The notes under the pieces are model-generated. The model saw only the letters and a list, made by a program, of their open reading frames with translations, was not told where the DNA came from and did not search any database. A DNA stretch of 64,000 nucleotides from Strobilurus pachycystidiatus. Its lineage: Eukaryota; Basidiomycota; Agaricomycetes; Agaricales; Physalacriaceae. The stretch lies in NCBI GenBank assembly GCA_019915135.1, contig JAHLMK010000006.1:248001-312000 (forward strand). Reading direction: 5' to 3'. The position numbers and the translations under genes were made by a program. Below are positions 23,041 through 34,324 of this stretch, one piece after another; position 1 is the first letter of the stretch; each line of letters starts with the position of its first letter.

Positions 23041-24078
23041 TAGAGTGTAGATGGCATGTGTGTATTTTACATGTAATCTGCGATGCGATGGACATTCCTG
23101 ATTATGGACCTCGAACAAGATCACTGATATCTAGGTATAGCCTTGACTGAAGAACCCTCTTTGCTAGGATGTCAGTGTTAAGTGGATTGATGCATCAAGA
23201 CCTAGTAGGATAATTCAACAATGGGACTCGGAAGCCAGCGATCCTGTCTACCGATTCACGCATTTTTCTTTGAACTGGTTTGATCTTTTTTTCCCTTCCA
23301 GCTGTGGAACTTTACCTCGAACTTGGATACCGGCTTCAAGTTCAACTTTTGACAATTTGTTCCAACTATTCGGCTGACGCGTCAATTTGGCAATGAAATG
23401 CGTGGACGCGCCTGTCTTTGCGTCTGTCCGTGAGGGTATAAGAGTTGTCGAACAAAAACACACAAAGACCATTCATCGAGTCTCGGAGTCCACTCCTTCG
23501 CGTCTTATCAATCCTCACAAACACTCATGGGAGCCTCCAGCTCGCCCGATCAGAGGGGCTTCCACAAGCGGCCGTTCCTCAATGGGACTGCGTGCCATCA
23601 CCTACCTACCTACCTCATCGCAATGGGCTTCTTTCGATTGTGTCCCTACCGTCCCCCCAGGCTGACGGCGAAGCCGTGGACTCTGAGACCGCAGATGGCA
23701 ACAGCTCCAGGTGCATCATCGCCTAGGTGCGCGCAGCGCCACAATACCTTCACCTCAGTTCTCCTCTCCCTCTCTCTACTATTCTTGTCAGGCCGATGAC
23801 TTGGTATGTAGATCCTTATGTGCCCGTGAATACACATCACTGTCATTATATTATCCGATCTCGCGGGGTCTTTGGGTTGGGCCAAATAGGCCGCTGTCAT
23901 GATAGCGTAGACGCCTCAACTTTCGATCTTCGTTAGTGTTCGGCTGAGTTCGAACTATGATTGTGGAATAGATGTCACATTGCTCTTCTCTTGCTCTTCG
24001 CGAGTTATGCGTCCTAATCCTCCCAGCAATTCTGATTCAATTAAGTGATACAATGAAAAAGACAGCGAAACTACGAAT
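23041..24078. other. Intergenic region with one small ORF candidate
   Basis: A plus-strand GGTATAAGAG element near 23,436 precedes an ATG at 23,527 (MGASSSPDQRGFHKRPFLNG, with an N-myristoylation-like start) in a 90-codon frame. A neighbouring frame ends ADGEAVDSETADGNSSRCII-Ala before TAG at 23,724-23,726, a CaaX-like end. No intron joining the two in frame was found, so no gene is called. A CCTA tandem run lies at about 23,600-23,613. Confidence 0.3.
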
Positions 24079-26296
24079 CTAGGTCCTACGTACTTGAAGC
24101 ATCCTGAGAATTCCAGTCTCAGCTTTTTCGGTCGCTAATGTATGGGCAAGCTTATGCCATCGCGGGTCCACCGAGTCGCCGTTCTCTGTTGGCCTAATCT
24201 TCTCTACAACGTCAAGCAAAACACTCACGGCAATTTCGCGGGCACTCTCGGAGCATCGCCACATCTCGGAACCGCGGACCATTATCAACTCCTCAAACGC
24301 CCCGCCAATAATCCACTCGCGAAGGAAGCAGACGCTGTGATAATCCTCCTCGTTCTCCAGATTTAGTGTTTCCAATGGTGACAGGACTGCTTGTATCATC
24401 CGCCAGGAAGCTTGACGGTCGTCATCCGACATCTCCGTGATGAGTCCGAAGATGCATGGAAGCGCCGCGCACAGGAAAGTGCGAGAAATCTTTCCAGAGT
24501 TATCCCAACGTGCACCCCGTGCTTCACCATAGAAGTTGAAACTCTGCGATGCAAAGGGGTTGACTGGCCACACGTCTGTATCTATTGAGGGCGTCAGCAT
24601 TTCATCATGGTAGCAAAAAAAGTGAACCAGCTTAGGCGGACGATCCGGCCGGGACGGCGCAACAGACGCAGAATGGCTGGCATGGAGTGCTTTGCCACGC
24701 GCAGGGTCAATTCATTCATGCACTTCATGAGTGAAGGATCCTGGAATCGCGGCTGCCGACAAAGAAATTCCCAGATGATCGCGTCGGAGGAATAATAATC
24801 AAGTTGATGTCTCTCAAAGATGCCTATGAGAGTAGCAAGTTTGCGGTTATCATCGACCAAATCCGCAAGACAACTCATCAGATAACCGAAAATGGTCTCG
24901 TTCTGCCAAAAATTATCATCCAACCAGTAAAGTGCCCGGTAGCCAATTTTAAGTTTCCAGTGTTCACGACGTTCAGATTGAAATCCGGGCATCCCTGCGG
25001 AGAGCGATCGTGTCTCTATGGAGAGCCACGACTCCCAGGGAGTCTTGCCTTTGCGGCAGAGAAACACGATGGCGCGGAGAAAGAGCCACGACTGGGGAGA
25101 TTTAAATGCACACATAGGAGTCGGTGACATACTAAGCCGGTCCTCATTATCCTTAGCTGCATTGTGAGCCAGTACAGCCACGGGAAGACTTGTAGTCAGG
25201 ACCACCACCAGAAATCCCAGACATGCCACGACAGTGATCACTGTTGCTGTGGTATGATCAAGACTCCAGAGGAGGTCGAGGATCCCGAGAACGAAGAGTA
25301 ATAGGGCGACTTGGAGCAGTAGCGGAAGACTCGAGATGATACCCTCCACCCGCCAGAAGGTGAATGACTCGAAACGGAGTTGGCGGAGACAGACGGCATC
25401 CTTGTACGGAAGGGCTGCGTCTTTCTGATACTCTCTCAACCACTGCTTGCATAGGATGCCCAGCAGCGCGGCCATCAACGCGACGACGAGGCTGAGGAAC
25501 CAGAATATATTGATGCGGCGTTGCGAACTCGACGGGGAGAAAGTCGCAGGAACGGAAGCCGCCGTGGAGTTGGGATTTGACAGCTGCTGAGAGATTTGGA
25601 GCAGTAAAAGGACGGTTGTGTCTCCGGCGTCTGGCTGCAACCATTTATAGGACTCGATCGTAAATGCGGTGACGGCCGCGGAGAATAGACCAGCCTGTTT
25701 ACCACAAAGGATTAAGCATACCTACCTGCGAAAGAGATATAGGCAACGTACAAAAACGAGATTGGTATCAATGTCCGAATTCCATCCTTCGCAGAGGGCT
25801 TTGTCATGTTTTTCGAGGATTTTATGACACTCTTCCCAGTGATCACCGTTCTTCGGAAGTGGAAACTTCATGGGTCCATCCTCTGGAAGCTGTACGGGCT
25901 TGAAAGGGATGCAATTGCCAATGTACGCTTGACTCACTTCTTCGTCAACCCGTTTCTTAAACGCCTCATATCCTTCATCGCGATTGTTGTTCGACTGACT
26001 CGGAATGATCAAGTCAAAGTCGAGTTTGGAAAGGATAGTTCACATACCTGAGTACTATCTGTACCTTGGCCGTCGACTTGAGAGACGCTAGGCGACTCCT
26101 CAACCTGGACTTGTTGGGACGTTGGGTGGTCATTGTCGGGCTCAGTGGTCACAGTCGCAGTAGCACGCGTGGAATCCCTGTCGGTTGATGGACGTGGCAA
26201 TGTAGTGTTAGTGACAGTCATGACGGCGGCTGTAAGACGAGCTCGGTCGACGGTCAGATCAGTTTGAGGTCTGGGGCCAACCGAGTTGCAGGTCAT
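24079..26296 (-). CDS. DUF6535 family transmembrane protein
   Basis: The minus-strand reading starts at ATG 26,296 with a low-complexity Thr/Ser/Pro N-terminus. After an intron it continues NNNRDEGYEAFKKRVDEE, WEECHKILEKHDKALCEGW and NSDIDTNLVF. A second intron leads to AGLFSAAVTAFTIESYKWLQ then PDAGDTTVLLLLQISQQL, the diagnostic DUF6535 core of Agaricomycetes. Then come INIFWFLSLVVALMAALLGI, LCKQWLREYQKDA and two more hydrophobic helices (LPLLLQVALLLFVLGILDLL; TVITVVACLGFLVVVLTTSL). The long C-terminal part is soluble-looking (to MLQ at about 24,090, where a GTACGT donor overlaps a possible stop at 24,079). The function of DUF6535 is unknown. N-terminal start choice and 3' end are approximate. 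Confidence 0.8.
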
Positions 26297-27960
26297 GGTC
26301 AGGGTCAGAGGCTGTGGACAGCATGGTTATGTATTCGTAAGTTGTAATTTGTCCATCATAATTCATTCTTCCCCTCCCGTTCCCTCTTGAGACCGAAGCC
26401 TTCCCGTCATACCTACATAGATCTTCCTAGGCCGGCTATGATACCGTTCATTTTGATGAACTTCTTCTTCGCGCAGATCGCTAAAAGAAGCAACTCCGTT
26501 CGCGTCCGTCAGAACAAGCGTCCTACTTACCAACACGCGTACGCTGTGTTGTTTGTCAGGTTACTCTCAAGCTACCGTCAGCAACCTTCCGACTCGGCAA
26601 GCATTGGCACAGACGCCGACAGCATTCGTGGAGTGATGAAACCGCACTTGGATCCATCGGCGTTCTATTCTGACTCTATGCAAAGTTCTGAAACCCGCTT
26701 TCTTTACTTACCTGGTGGTAACTTGGAAAAAAAGCCTCTCTAAGTGCTCTTTCCTTCATTGAAGCCCCGTTTGGGTTCAGCTGACCTTTCCCCGATGACA
26801 GTCACTCACCATTACCGTCGGACCAGGACCTCGACTCACGGAAACTGGCTCGCCAATAACCATTCACAGGGTTCTCTCCGCGGTGAGGAGCCAACAAAAA
26901 TTAAAAGACGGCGACATCATTCCTCGCGAAAAAGAATATACCGATGCAATTCTTTCGACGGAACCTTGCCGATGGACCACGATTAGACTCCTCAGAGACT
27001 GTGTGGTGTGGAGGTTCCATTCCGATTGCAGCGGAAGATGCACAGTACGATAGTAAGAATCAAGATGTTCACATCTCCCGCTACTGGGGAGCACAGCGCC
27101 TGTCGCTCGGAAGCGGGGCGTTTGGAGTTTCAATGAGTCAGTATTTGGTGGCATTCACGTCCCGATACTACTAACATTGCACACTGCACAGGACTTTATC
27201 TGGGCGCATTACATACGCGTCCGAAGGGTCGATGCACCTGCTATCGTCGATGGAGAGGTACAGCTTCCAGGGTATGCGATTCGACAGCCCTCATTGTACG
27301 GGAGCAACAGATGGACACTGCAGCATTTGGACACTCGGCGAGCTATGTGCTTGGCAACGGTGACATTCATCTCGTTGTTCTCGAGTGACGGGTGCACACG
27401 GTCTGCGAGATTTTATTCAATGGCCAGTAGATCTCATTTCAAAACTCATATCAACGGGATATCTTGCGACCGTGATAGTGCCACGGTTACTGGGAATCAT
27501 TCGCTCGACAGCGGCTGGTACGGTCGGTGCTCGGTATATGCCTTTGGCCGGATCCCGGACCGAGTCGATAATGCGCGTACCTGGCGCACCATCATCTTGA
27601 TTCTCGACCTGAACATCAAAACGAAATGCAGAGTGCCGTGTTTCATCTCAGTCTCATCTTCCCTTGGATCACTCTAATCTCTGCAGCGAATCATCTAGGT
27701 TCGACTGATCATCAGTCCTAGTGCTTACTTGTGCACTGTACACTGCATTCTGAACAGCTTTTTGAAGACCTCCTAGAAGACATTTTCCTCGATAATCGGC
27801 AAAATACAGTCGGGGCTCGGTGTGAAACGGGAGTCGACTCTGGCTTCTGACTCATGGTCTGCTCGGATATCACGAGTCCGCATCTACTGCATCGCTGTTA
27901 ATGACTTGCCGTCAACCCGTCGACCAAATGGAGCTAGCATACTAAACAGTTCCTCTGAAG
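26297..27960. other. Region with no recognisable gene
   Basis: Plus-strand frames of 60-166 codons (26,387-26,743, 26,944-27,174, 27,177-27,677) have no family motif. They could not be spliced into a recognisable protein. Presumably long intergenic or decayed sequence. Confidence 0.3.
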
Positions 27961-27963
27961 AGG

Positions 27964-27970
27964 TATATAA
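27964..27970 (+). promoter_or_regulatory. TATA box of the heme-thiolate peroxidase gene
   Basis: TATATAA at 27,964-27,970, followed by AGC, lies about 78 bp upstream of the start codon at 28,048. The spacing fits a core promoter element with a short leader. Confidence 0.5.
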
Positions 27971-28047
27971 AGCCCTTGGATGGTATCTTTTCGCAGTTCA
28001 TAGCCAGTCACCCTTACCTTGACTCCCACACCATACATTATAACGAT

Positions 28048-28830
28048 ATGTCCTACGCACACGATCGTGACAAGAAGCATGGCTTCTGTCCTGCACGCCT
28101 AGGCGATAGTCGTGGCGTCTGCCCTGCGCTCAACACCATGGCCAACCATGGGTACATGTACGTACACCACATTGTGAAGATTTACGCGCTCTGACCTACC
28201 TACCATGTATGTAGTCCTCGTGACGGCAGGAACATCTCCATCCCAACGATGATCTCTGGCCTCAAAGCCTGCTACGGCCTCACCACTGTCCTCGCCACGT
28301 TCCTCACCGTAGTCGGCTACTTCATTCTTCAGCGCTTTACCGTCGACCTTATCGATGTCGGCAGGCACGGCCGAATAGAACACGACGCTTCGCTCGTCCA
28401 CGAGGACACATACACCGGCGAGCAAAACGCCCCGCCCCGCGTCCATCCAGAATACGTTCGCGAGATTGTCGGGGATGTGGAGCCGCCCGTGCCTTCAGAG
28501 CTTGTAGAAGACGAGGGTATCCTCGTTGATGCGACTGATGTCGCCCGCATGCGAGTACGGAGACAGAGGCTCTCGCCGACGCTGGACGGTGCGCATGCCG
28601 AGATTGCACGAGGGGAGATGGGCATCATTTTGGGTGTATGGGAGAGGAAGTGGACGCCGTCTGAGGTGTCCAAGTCGAGGGGAATTCCGCTGCCCTGGCT
28701 GATAAATTGGTTGAGGTTTGAGAGGCTACCGGAAGGATGGGCGCCGGATCACGAGCAGGGACTGCTGGATACGATCCGGCGAAGCAAGAGCATTCGTACA
28801 GCGATGGATAGGATACAGGCAGCGACGTAA
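28048..28830 (+). CDS. Heme-thiolate peroxidase / unspecific peroxygenase-like (short type)
   Basis: Exon 1 (28,048-28,157) and exon 2 (28,215-28,830) join as GGGTACAT|TCCTCGT to a 241-aa protein. The splice rebuilds the hallmark VCPALNTMANHGYIPRDG, in which Cys25 should be the axial heme thiolate. EHDASL (92-97) matches the EHD motif of the chloroperoxidase/peroxygenase superfamily. A later glutamate in EIARGEMGIIL could be the distal acid-base residue. Such enzymes use hydrogen peroxide to halogenate or oxygenate organic substrates. There is no signal peptide: the protein starts MSYAHDRDKKHGF. The usual PCP is VCP here. A TATA box lies upstream. Substrate unknown. Confidence 0.85.
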
Positions 28831-29110
28831 GATGAAGCTGCTGTCAAAGCCGAGATGTGATGCGTTTTTGCTGTCTATCGTATTGATTATTTAAACCAAC
28901 ATACTTATTCTACTGCACCTCGATACTCGTACCACGCAACAATCAGAGTCTTGTACCTCATCGTTTTGTGAAACAATGTCACCCAGATTTTCGATACAAC
29001 CCGGAGATCAAATATGGGCGCTGATCTACCAGTCCGATATCTCGTGTTCATCAAGTCTATATACGTCGTACATGTTAATCAATTGCCATGACGGGGGGTA
29101 CATGATTCTA

Positions 29111-30237
29111 TTACTTCTCGGCGAAGTACTCCGGTAGAACATAAGCAAGCTTCTTGAGATCATCCGGGTTCTGTTGCTCGCCACGCGGCATGATGGAGAA
29201 GCTCATTGAGCCGACCTGTTCAAGGAGTAAGGCTTCACCTGATGTGCTGATGGCAGCGTGAAGTTCGTCGAGAACAGTCGCCGCAACCAGCCGGGACGTG
29301 TCGGCATTACCCTTGAGAGTTTTGAAGACTTCCGCGGCGGTGACGGTCTCTGAATGGGGACGCCACGCATCGTAATCAGTAGCAGTCGCAATTAAGGCGT
29401 AACTGCCGGTAAAATTAGCGCAGCCGATACAATCTAGAAGAAAGTACCAACCTGAGCTCGGCCTCTCTTGCTAACTTTGCCTCGGGCAATACACTCATGT
29501 TGATAAGGTCGCCGCCCCACTGTCTGTACATTATGCTCTCCGCGCGAGTCGAAAACTGGGGACCCTCCATGCAGATGATGCACTTGTCGGTGAAAAGCTT
29601 GACTCCACGGCCCTCCTGTTCAAGGGCCTTCTTCACCCGCTCCTCCAGCCATGCAACGAGCTTGTTGCTGAACGGATCACCGAAACTGGCGTGCGCCACG
29701 ATGGAGGTACCTTCAAAGAAGGATGCGGGACGGATACCCTTAGTGCGGTCGATGATCTGGGTGGGCAATGCGAACGATCCGGGGGCTATTTCCTCGCGGA
29801 GCGATCCGACGGCGGAAAAGGCGACGATAGCGCGTACGCCGAGGGATTTGAGAGCTGCTATGTTGGCGCGTGCAGGTACAGCAGATGGGGCTATAGAGTG
29901 GCCTGTTCCGTGCCGAGCAAGAAAAGCGACCTGAGTGCCGGATGGAAGAGAGCAGATCGAAATGGGTGAAGAAGGGTATCCCCAAGGCTAGCGCGTCTTT
30001 AATCAGCTGTCAAGTTCGCGCCTTTCTCCTGTGGGACGTACTGTTTCGGGGTTGACATGTTTCCTGTGTATGGCTTTCGTTAGACTGCGAGATTGTGAGA
30101 GGTCTTAGGCGAACATACACGAAGGTGAGGTTATCCAAGTGATACAAACCACTCCCGCCAATGACACCGATGAGGACTAGACAAATGTTAGACTCAGATC
30201 AAAGATCATCCATATACAGTGCACCTTTTTCTGACAT
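29111..30237 (-). CDS. MEU1: S-methyl-5'-thioadenosine phosphorylase
   Basis: Starts ATG 30,237 with MSEK; a splice then gives [19 protein letters not shown], the N-terminal phosphate-site motif. [58 protein letters not shown] with [48 protein letters not shown] and [20 protein letters not shown] follow. A last exon begins [13 protein letters not shown] and ends PEYFAEK at TAA 29,111. These are the complete motifs of trimeric MTAP, which cleaves methylthioadenosine from polyamine synthesis to adenine and methylthioribose-1-phosphate for methionine salvage (yeast Meu1). About five exons, roughly 310 aa. Confidence 0.92.
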
Positions 30238-30778
30238 GCTGGACAGGTTGGTGAGCAGTGAACGTCGGTGGGTAAGCACAGATCGCTGCAGGATGGATGT
30301 CAAGAGATGACCCGAAGAAGATCATGATTCATGGTGCAAAAAAATTGGATTATCGCGTATGCACACGTGTGTACCCATCTCCATTTGGAAAGCCGACATG
30401 CGCCACTCGCCCTCCGCCCAGCGGTGTCCTTTTTTGGACTTTTAATGACCAATGAATTGTACCATTGCTGTGCATGACAATATCGCGAAATACACACAAC
30501 AAACGCTTGGGAACGAGGAGGACAATGGCCTAACAGACTTTGCCCTGCAATGTGCTTGCATGTTGGCCTTCTCTCCCACTCGTCGCGAACCCGGAACGAC
30601 ATCCTGAACAACTGCAGCACCTATCGAGTGCGTCATCGGGTTGATTCTCGTGCGCAAGGGACATGAGAAACCAACAATGCCAAAAACATAGCAGCGCAGA
30701 CCGAGATCCCAGAACGGCACATCCAAGAAATATGACACTATCTATATACAGACATTTTGCCTGTCCGTACGAGCAGAT
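30238..30778. other. Intergenic between MTAP and thioredoxin genes
   Basis: Both neighbours are on the minus strand, so this should hold the MTAP promoter and the thioredoxin 3' UTR. No coding signal was recognised. Confidence 0.45.
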
Positions 30779-31310
30779 TTACAGTACAGACTTGATCAAT
30801 GCCTTGAGACATCGGGGTCAGCAATGGTATCAGCAGACTACGCAAAAAAAATCCACCTGAAGGCCAGAAGGGTTTGCACCAACCAGCTCATTCACCTTGT
30901 TCCCGTTTTTGAACGCCATAAAAGTCGGCATCTACATCATCAATGTCACCTCAACACATAGTGAAGCGTGATGAGATGACTTACCGCCCTAACCTGCACC
31001 TCCTGCGCGATCTGCTCCTGCTCGTCGACATCCACCTTGTAAAAGTCCACCTTTCCCGCAAACTCGGGTGTCGTCGAGAGTTGTGAGAATATAGGCGAGA
31101 TGGCGCGGCATGGGCCACACCACGTCGCCCAAAAGTCGATCACTACAGGGTTTGACGAGTTGTTGATCTGTGTACGCAATGATGTGAGGGTAGCAGCAGT
31201 GAAGTGCTGAAAGTTGAACTGACGATTTCTTGGAACTGCTTGAGCGACTCAATAGGCTTGACGCTTTCTGCTGGAGACGCATACATGCGCCGTGTCGCGT
31301 AGAGAGCCAT
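30779..31310 (-). CDS. Thioredoxin
   Basis: From ATG 31,310 ([19 protein letters not shown]) an intron leads to [20 protein letters not shown], with the WCGPC redox site. [40 protein letters not shown] (with the cis-proline MPTF) and, after a last intron, ALIKSVL at TAA 30,779-30,781 follow. Four exons, about 120 aa. The N-terminal stretch before the fold has paired arginines and no acidic residue in the first 13 positions, so mitochondrial import is possible. Function: NADPH-thioredoxin-reductase-driven reduction of protein disulfides. Confidence 0.9.
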
Positions 31311-31698
31311 TTTCGGAAGAGATTGAACACGCGAGACGCGTCCTATTGCGCTGGCACGGGTGCACCCGATCTGAGTAAGCCATTAGCGAGCGTGGATGAT
31401 ATGCGTGTACCATGTCTTACAGTCATATGAGATAGATAGGACATTTGGAAGGGAGATGTGCAAGTCTGGAAGAAATGCCTGAGTTCTTTGCCAAGTCCTG
31501 CAATCGACTTGGAAGTTGAGAGGCAAGATTCGGAGTTTGAATCCGACCACGGGTCAAAATTATTGATCGTCTCTTTCATTCTGCGGCCTGTCAAACCGGC
31601 TGGCGAGGTCCCAGAGCTTTCAGCTTTGACGAGTCAGATATTGTGGCGTACTCATTAGCTACTAGGTATAAAATTTGATGGGCCAAAGCCTACTCGTC
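31311..31698. other. Intergenic, no gene recognised
   Basis: Lies between the thioredoxin start and the tRNA terminator. Two short frames (minus 31,343-31,594 and plus 31,458-31,658) have no motif. Confidence 0.4.
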
Positions 31699-31705
31699 AA
31701 AAAAG
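31699..31705 (-). terminator. Pol III terminator of tRNA-Ile
   Basis: On the minus strand a run of six T residues follows the tRNA 3' end within 3-9 nt, the standard RNA polymerase III stop signal. Confidence 0.7.
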
Positions 31706-31707
31706 AT

Positions 31708-31780
31708 GGCCAACGTGGGGATCGAACCCAAGACCTTCGCGTTATTAGCACGACGCTCTAACCAGCTGAGCTAGTCGGCC
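31708..31780 (-). tRNA. tRNA-Ile (anticodon AAU)
   Basis: The minus strand folds as a 73-nt tRNA without intron. Acceptor arms GGCCGAC/GTTGGCC pair with one G-U. The A box is TAGCTCAGCTGG, the anticodon loop CTAATAA gives AAT (read as IAU after deamination), and the B box is GGTTCGATCCC. The outer T-stem pair is a T-C mismatch. A T6 run follows. Confidence 0.92.
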
Positions 31781-32078
31781 GATGAATGTTCGAGGTACCG
31801 CACCAATTTGTTTTTTCTGTATCAAGTAGCGTGGCACTTATATCTTCGTTACCTCGCCTGCCTCAGTCATTTCTTCCGGTCGCCGACTCATATATCCCTC
31901 AAAAGGAGACATCCCGAGTCTTGACGTCTTTTGGCCGGCCCCTCTGCACTCAAAGGCAACTGAAAGGCATGGTGACTCTCATATCTCTAAAGATCGCAGA
32001 ACGCCTGGTTGTTATACGGAAAATCCTTTTATATGCATCTAATTACATCGGAGACTGAGTATATCCTCTACAATGTTG

Positions 32079-33806
32079 CTAGACCAATTCCTCGTCACTT
32101 TGATATTCCTCGTCGCTGTCGACATATCCCTCTTCATCGTCACTGTCGAGATCACCCGAGTCATCAGCCTTGTTATACCATCTCTGAACCTCGGCCAGGA
32201 TGTCTTTCATACGGCGGTTCTTACCCTGCTTGTTCCGCCTCCGATTCGACCGATCAACCTCATCCCCAAACCAAAAGTCCGCGCTGCACAGGCCCTTCTG
32301 CTCTTCCTTGATCGCAGTTTCAACGCGCCATTCATAGCGCTCCCAGTCAGTGGGCTGATCGTCGGCCCCGTGTTGGTCGTAATAGTCGTCAAACATGGTA
32401 TACCTGGCATCGCTTGGCTCGTGTTCATAGGAAGTCGTGTACGTCGCGCCGCCCAATGTAGATTCATCCACCTCCATCATGTTGGACTCGTCAAACTTCT
32501 CGGAGAAGCTCAGTTCAATGAGGCTCGTTACACCGGAGGCGGCGACAGCACGGAACAAGGCATTCCAGCCGGGATTCATCGAGGCGTTATATGCAAGCCA
32601 GTGATCCGACATCTTGGGCTCACGGTACCGTTCAAAGAAGGACGGCTCGTGCAGTATGCTGTTGCGGAATCGGAGATGGAACACATCGAGTGGATTGGAT
32701 GGCCAGGACTTTGCCGCGGCGGATTCGAAAGTGCGCGTCAGCCACTGTATGAACGGTAAGCTCGGAGGGAACGCTCGCTTGTCATTGCGTTGATCCAGCG
32801 TCGTTGCAATCACGGTGAAACAGCCCAGCTGTCGCGCCGATTGGAGTTCGAGAACCGTGTTCTCGAGGACGGAATCTGTAAGGCATAATATGTGTGAGGG
32901 AGCCAGAGGATAGTGCGGATGCAAACCTTTGTAGCCAACAGATAAAATCAATTCGTTCAAGGAGTCTGCGGAGCGAAGGAAGACGTTGAGGTTGTTCATG
33001 TCGTCTCCTGTCACAACCGTATAACGCAAAATGGTCAAATTGGGCAGTGAATGAGGCACTATGCAGGAGGTCAAGGGAAGCATCTCCTCCCACTCCTCTG
33101 GATACATGTACCTTGGTCGTACAGTGACCGCCAGTTCACCAATATTATCCCAGGAGTGAACGTGGTCTGAGGAAGAAAGGAGATCCTCAAAGTATTCGCA
33201 TGTGCCCCTTCCGCTAAGATTAGCTTTAGGAACGAACACGTTGCTTAGAGCAAGGTCCCTTAGCTGAGGCAAAGCGTGTACAATGGTACAGATGTCGGCT
33301 GGGAATGGGATTATGACGGTGTCGAGTATGAGCGTATGGATGTTGTACTCCATGCTGGGACACAGAAGCTCCCGGAAGAGGCTGTGATTATAGGTATCCC
33401 AAGCCACATTCTCGATGATGAGCGTGCAAAGGCCACCAAGAAATTCCAGGTCTGGTCCGCCTGGAAGGCAATGATCCGGGAGGCGATCAGGCTTCGCGCA
33501 GGCCTGGGGGAAGGGACGGAGCTTGTGGATGACATCCTGGGGCTCGCTCTCCGAGAAGAAGTCCAAGCATAGTACCCTGATGGCGTTAAGTGCGTCCTCC
33601 GAAAGTACGTCGAACATGTGCTGGGTCTCTTCCTCACGTTTGAGAGAGAGAGAGTAGCAGCGAGCGAATGAGAAGAGCTTCGAAGTCATGGAAAGATTTT
33701 TCATGGTGTCCAGGTATTCCTCATCATCAAGGAGTGGCGCAAGATATTCGTCAATGATCTTTTCCCAAGGTAAGCGGTGGATAATATCGGAGGAGGAGGG
33801 AGACAT
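32079..33806 (-). CDS. F-box/LRR-like protein, unknown function
   Basis: A single uninterrupted 575-aa frame runs from ATG 33,806 to TAG 32,079. The N-terminus (IIHRLPWEKIIDEYLAPLLD, then MTSKLFSFARCYSL) resembles a divergent F-box helix set. It is followed by a long region with recurring leucine-rich patterns (LRDLALSNVF, LPNLTILRYTVV, SLNELILSVGY) that could form an irregular LRR solenoid. The C-terminus is very acidic (DDSGDLDSDDEEGYVDSDEE). Such proteins are abundant in Agaricomycetes and are presumed SCF ubiquitin-ligase adaptors. The F-box call is inference; the coding status is well supported by length and the absence of introns. Confidence 0.65.
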   Translation of the reverse strand: MSPSSSDIIHRLPWEKIIDEYLAPLLDDEEYLDTMKNLSMTSKLFSFARCYSLSLKREEETQHMFDVLSEDALNAIRVLCLDFFSESEPQDVIHKLRPFPQACAKPDRLPDHCLPGGPDLEFLGGLCTLIIENVAWDTYNHSLFRELLCPSMEYNIHTLILDTVIIPFPADICTIVHALPQLRDLALSNVFVPKANLSGRGTCEYFEDLLSSSDHVHSWDNIGELAVTVRPRYMYPEEWEEMLPLTSCIVPHSLPNLTILRYTVVTGDDMNNLNVFLRSADSLNELILSVGYKGLHPHYPLAPSHILCLTDSVLENTVLELQSARQLGCFTVIATTLDQRNDKRAFPPSLPFIQWLTRTFESAAAKSWPSNPLDVFHLRFRNSILHEPSFFERYREPKMSDHWLAYNASMNPGWNALFRAVAASGVTSLIELSFSEKFDESNMMEVDESTLGGATYTTSYEHEPSDARYTMFDDYYDQHGADDQPTDWERYEWRVETAIKEEQKGLCSADFWFGDEVDRSNRRRNKQGKNRRMKDILAEVQRWYNKADDSGDLDSDDEEGYVDSDEEYQSDEELV

Positions 33807-34324
33807 GGCTGGTGGTTGATAGTAGTGAGAGCAGACAATACGACCAACCTTATATGCGGTTCTGGCGAATGATCAGCGATCGAATGTTATTGTTCTCCCA
33901 GCCACAATTACCGGTCCAAGAAGGTCGACGACACAAGGTGCGCCTATTCAGGAGATGCCGCAGCGGCGGCAATCAGAAGAGTAACGAGAATGATGACAGT
34001 TGGACGCCTGGATTGACGTTTCCTTTGCACTGCCTCTGCGTTCGTCGGACCGTTTCTGGGAGTGGACTGCAGATACGTCAACCGTAGAGTCGTCACTCGC
34101 GCCTGTAGAATTGTCTTCTTCAATCGTAGACTCACTCCTACAGCTCAGCCTTGTACGCCAGTATTGTGTCCCGGTATTCGTCCTGGATCATTGGCGTCAA
34201 ATCGGACGGAAGAGCCACAAACATCCCCCTTCGAGATCCACCTCGAGACACCTTCTCTTATAGTCAATACTTGCTACAGGCCGCACACTGTGGGTCCGGT
34301 ATGATAGGTATATGGCCGATATAA
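33807..34324. other. Intergenic or end of adjacent gene, with one TM-like frame
   Basis: A minus-strand frame (33,944-34,135) ends RRPTVIILVTLLIAAAAASP, a transmembrane-like helix behind basic residues. It could be the last exon of the proline/serine-rich gene at 34.3-35.3 kb or the remains of another. It was not joined. Confidence 0.3.

Noticed and set aside
21357..23057. Long minus-strand frames opposite SSZ1 (up to 273 codons)
   Set aside because: Shadows produced by strong C/G-ending codon bias of SSZ1; the plus strand has unambiguous Hsp70 motifs.
23600..23613. CCTA tandem run considered as a telomere-like repeat
   Set aside because: Only three to four units of 4 bp; a plain microsatellite.
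27177..27677. 166-codon plus-strand frame considered as a gene
   Set aside because: No start context, motif, hydrophobic pattern or splice continuation; composition near random.
32073..32759. 228-codon plus-strand frame
   Set aside because: Antisense shadow of the intact 575-aa minus-strand gene; no motif of its own.
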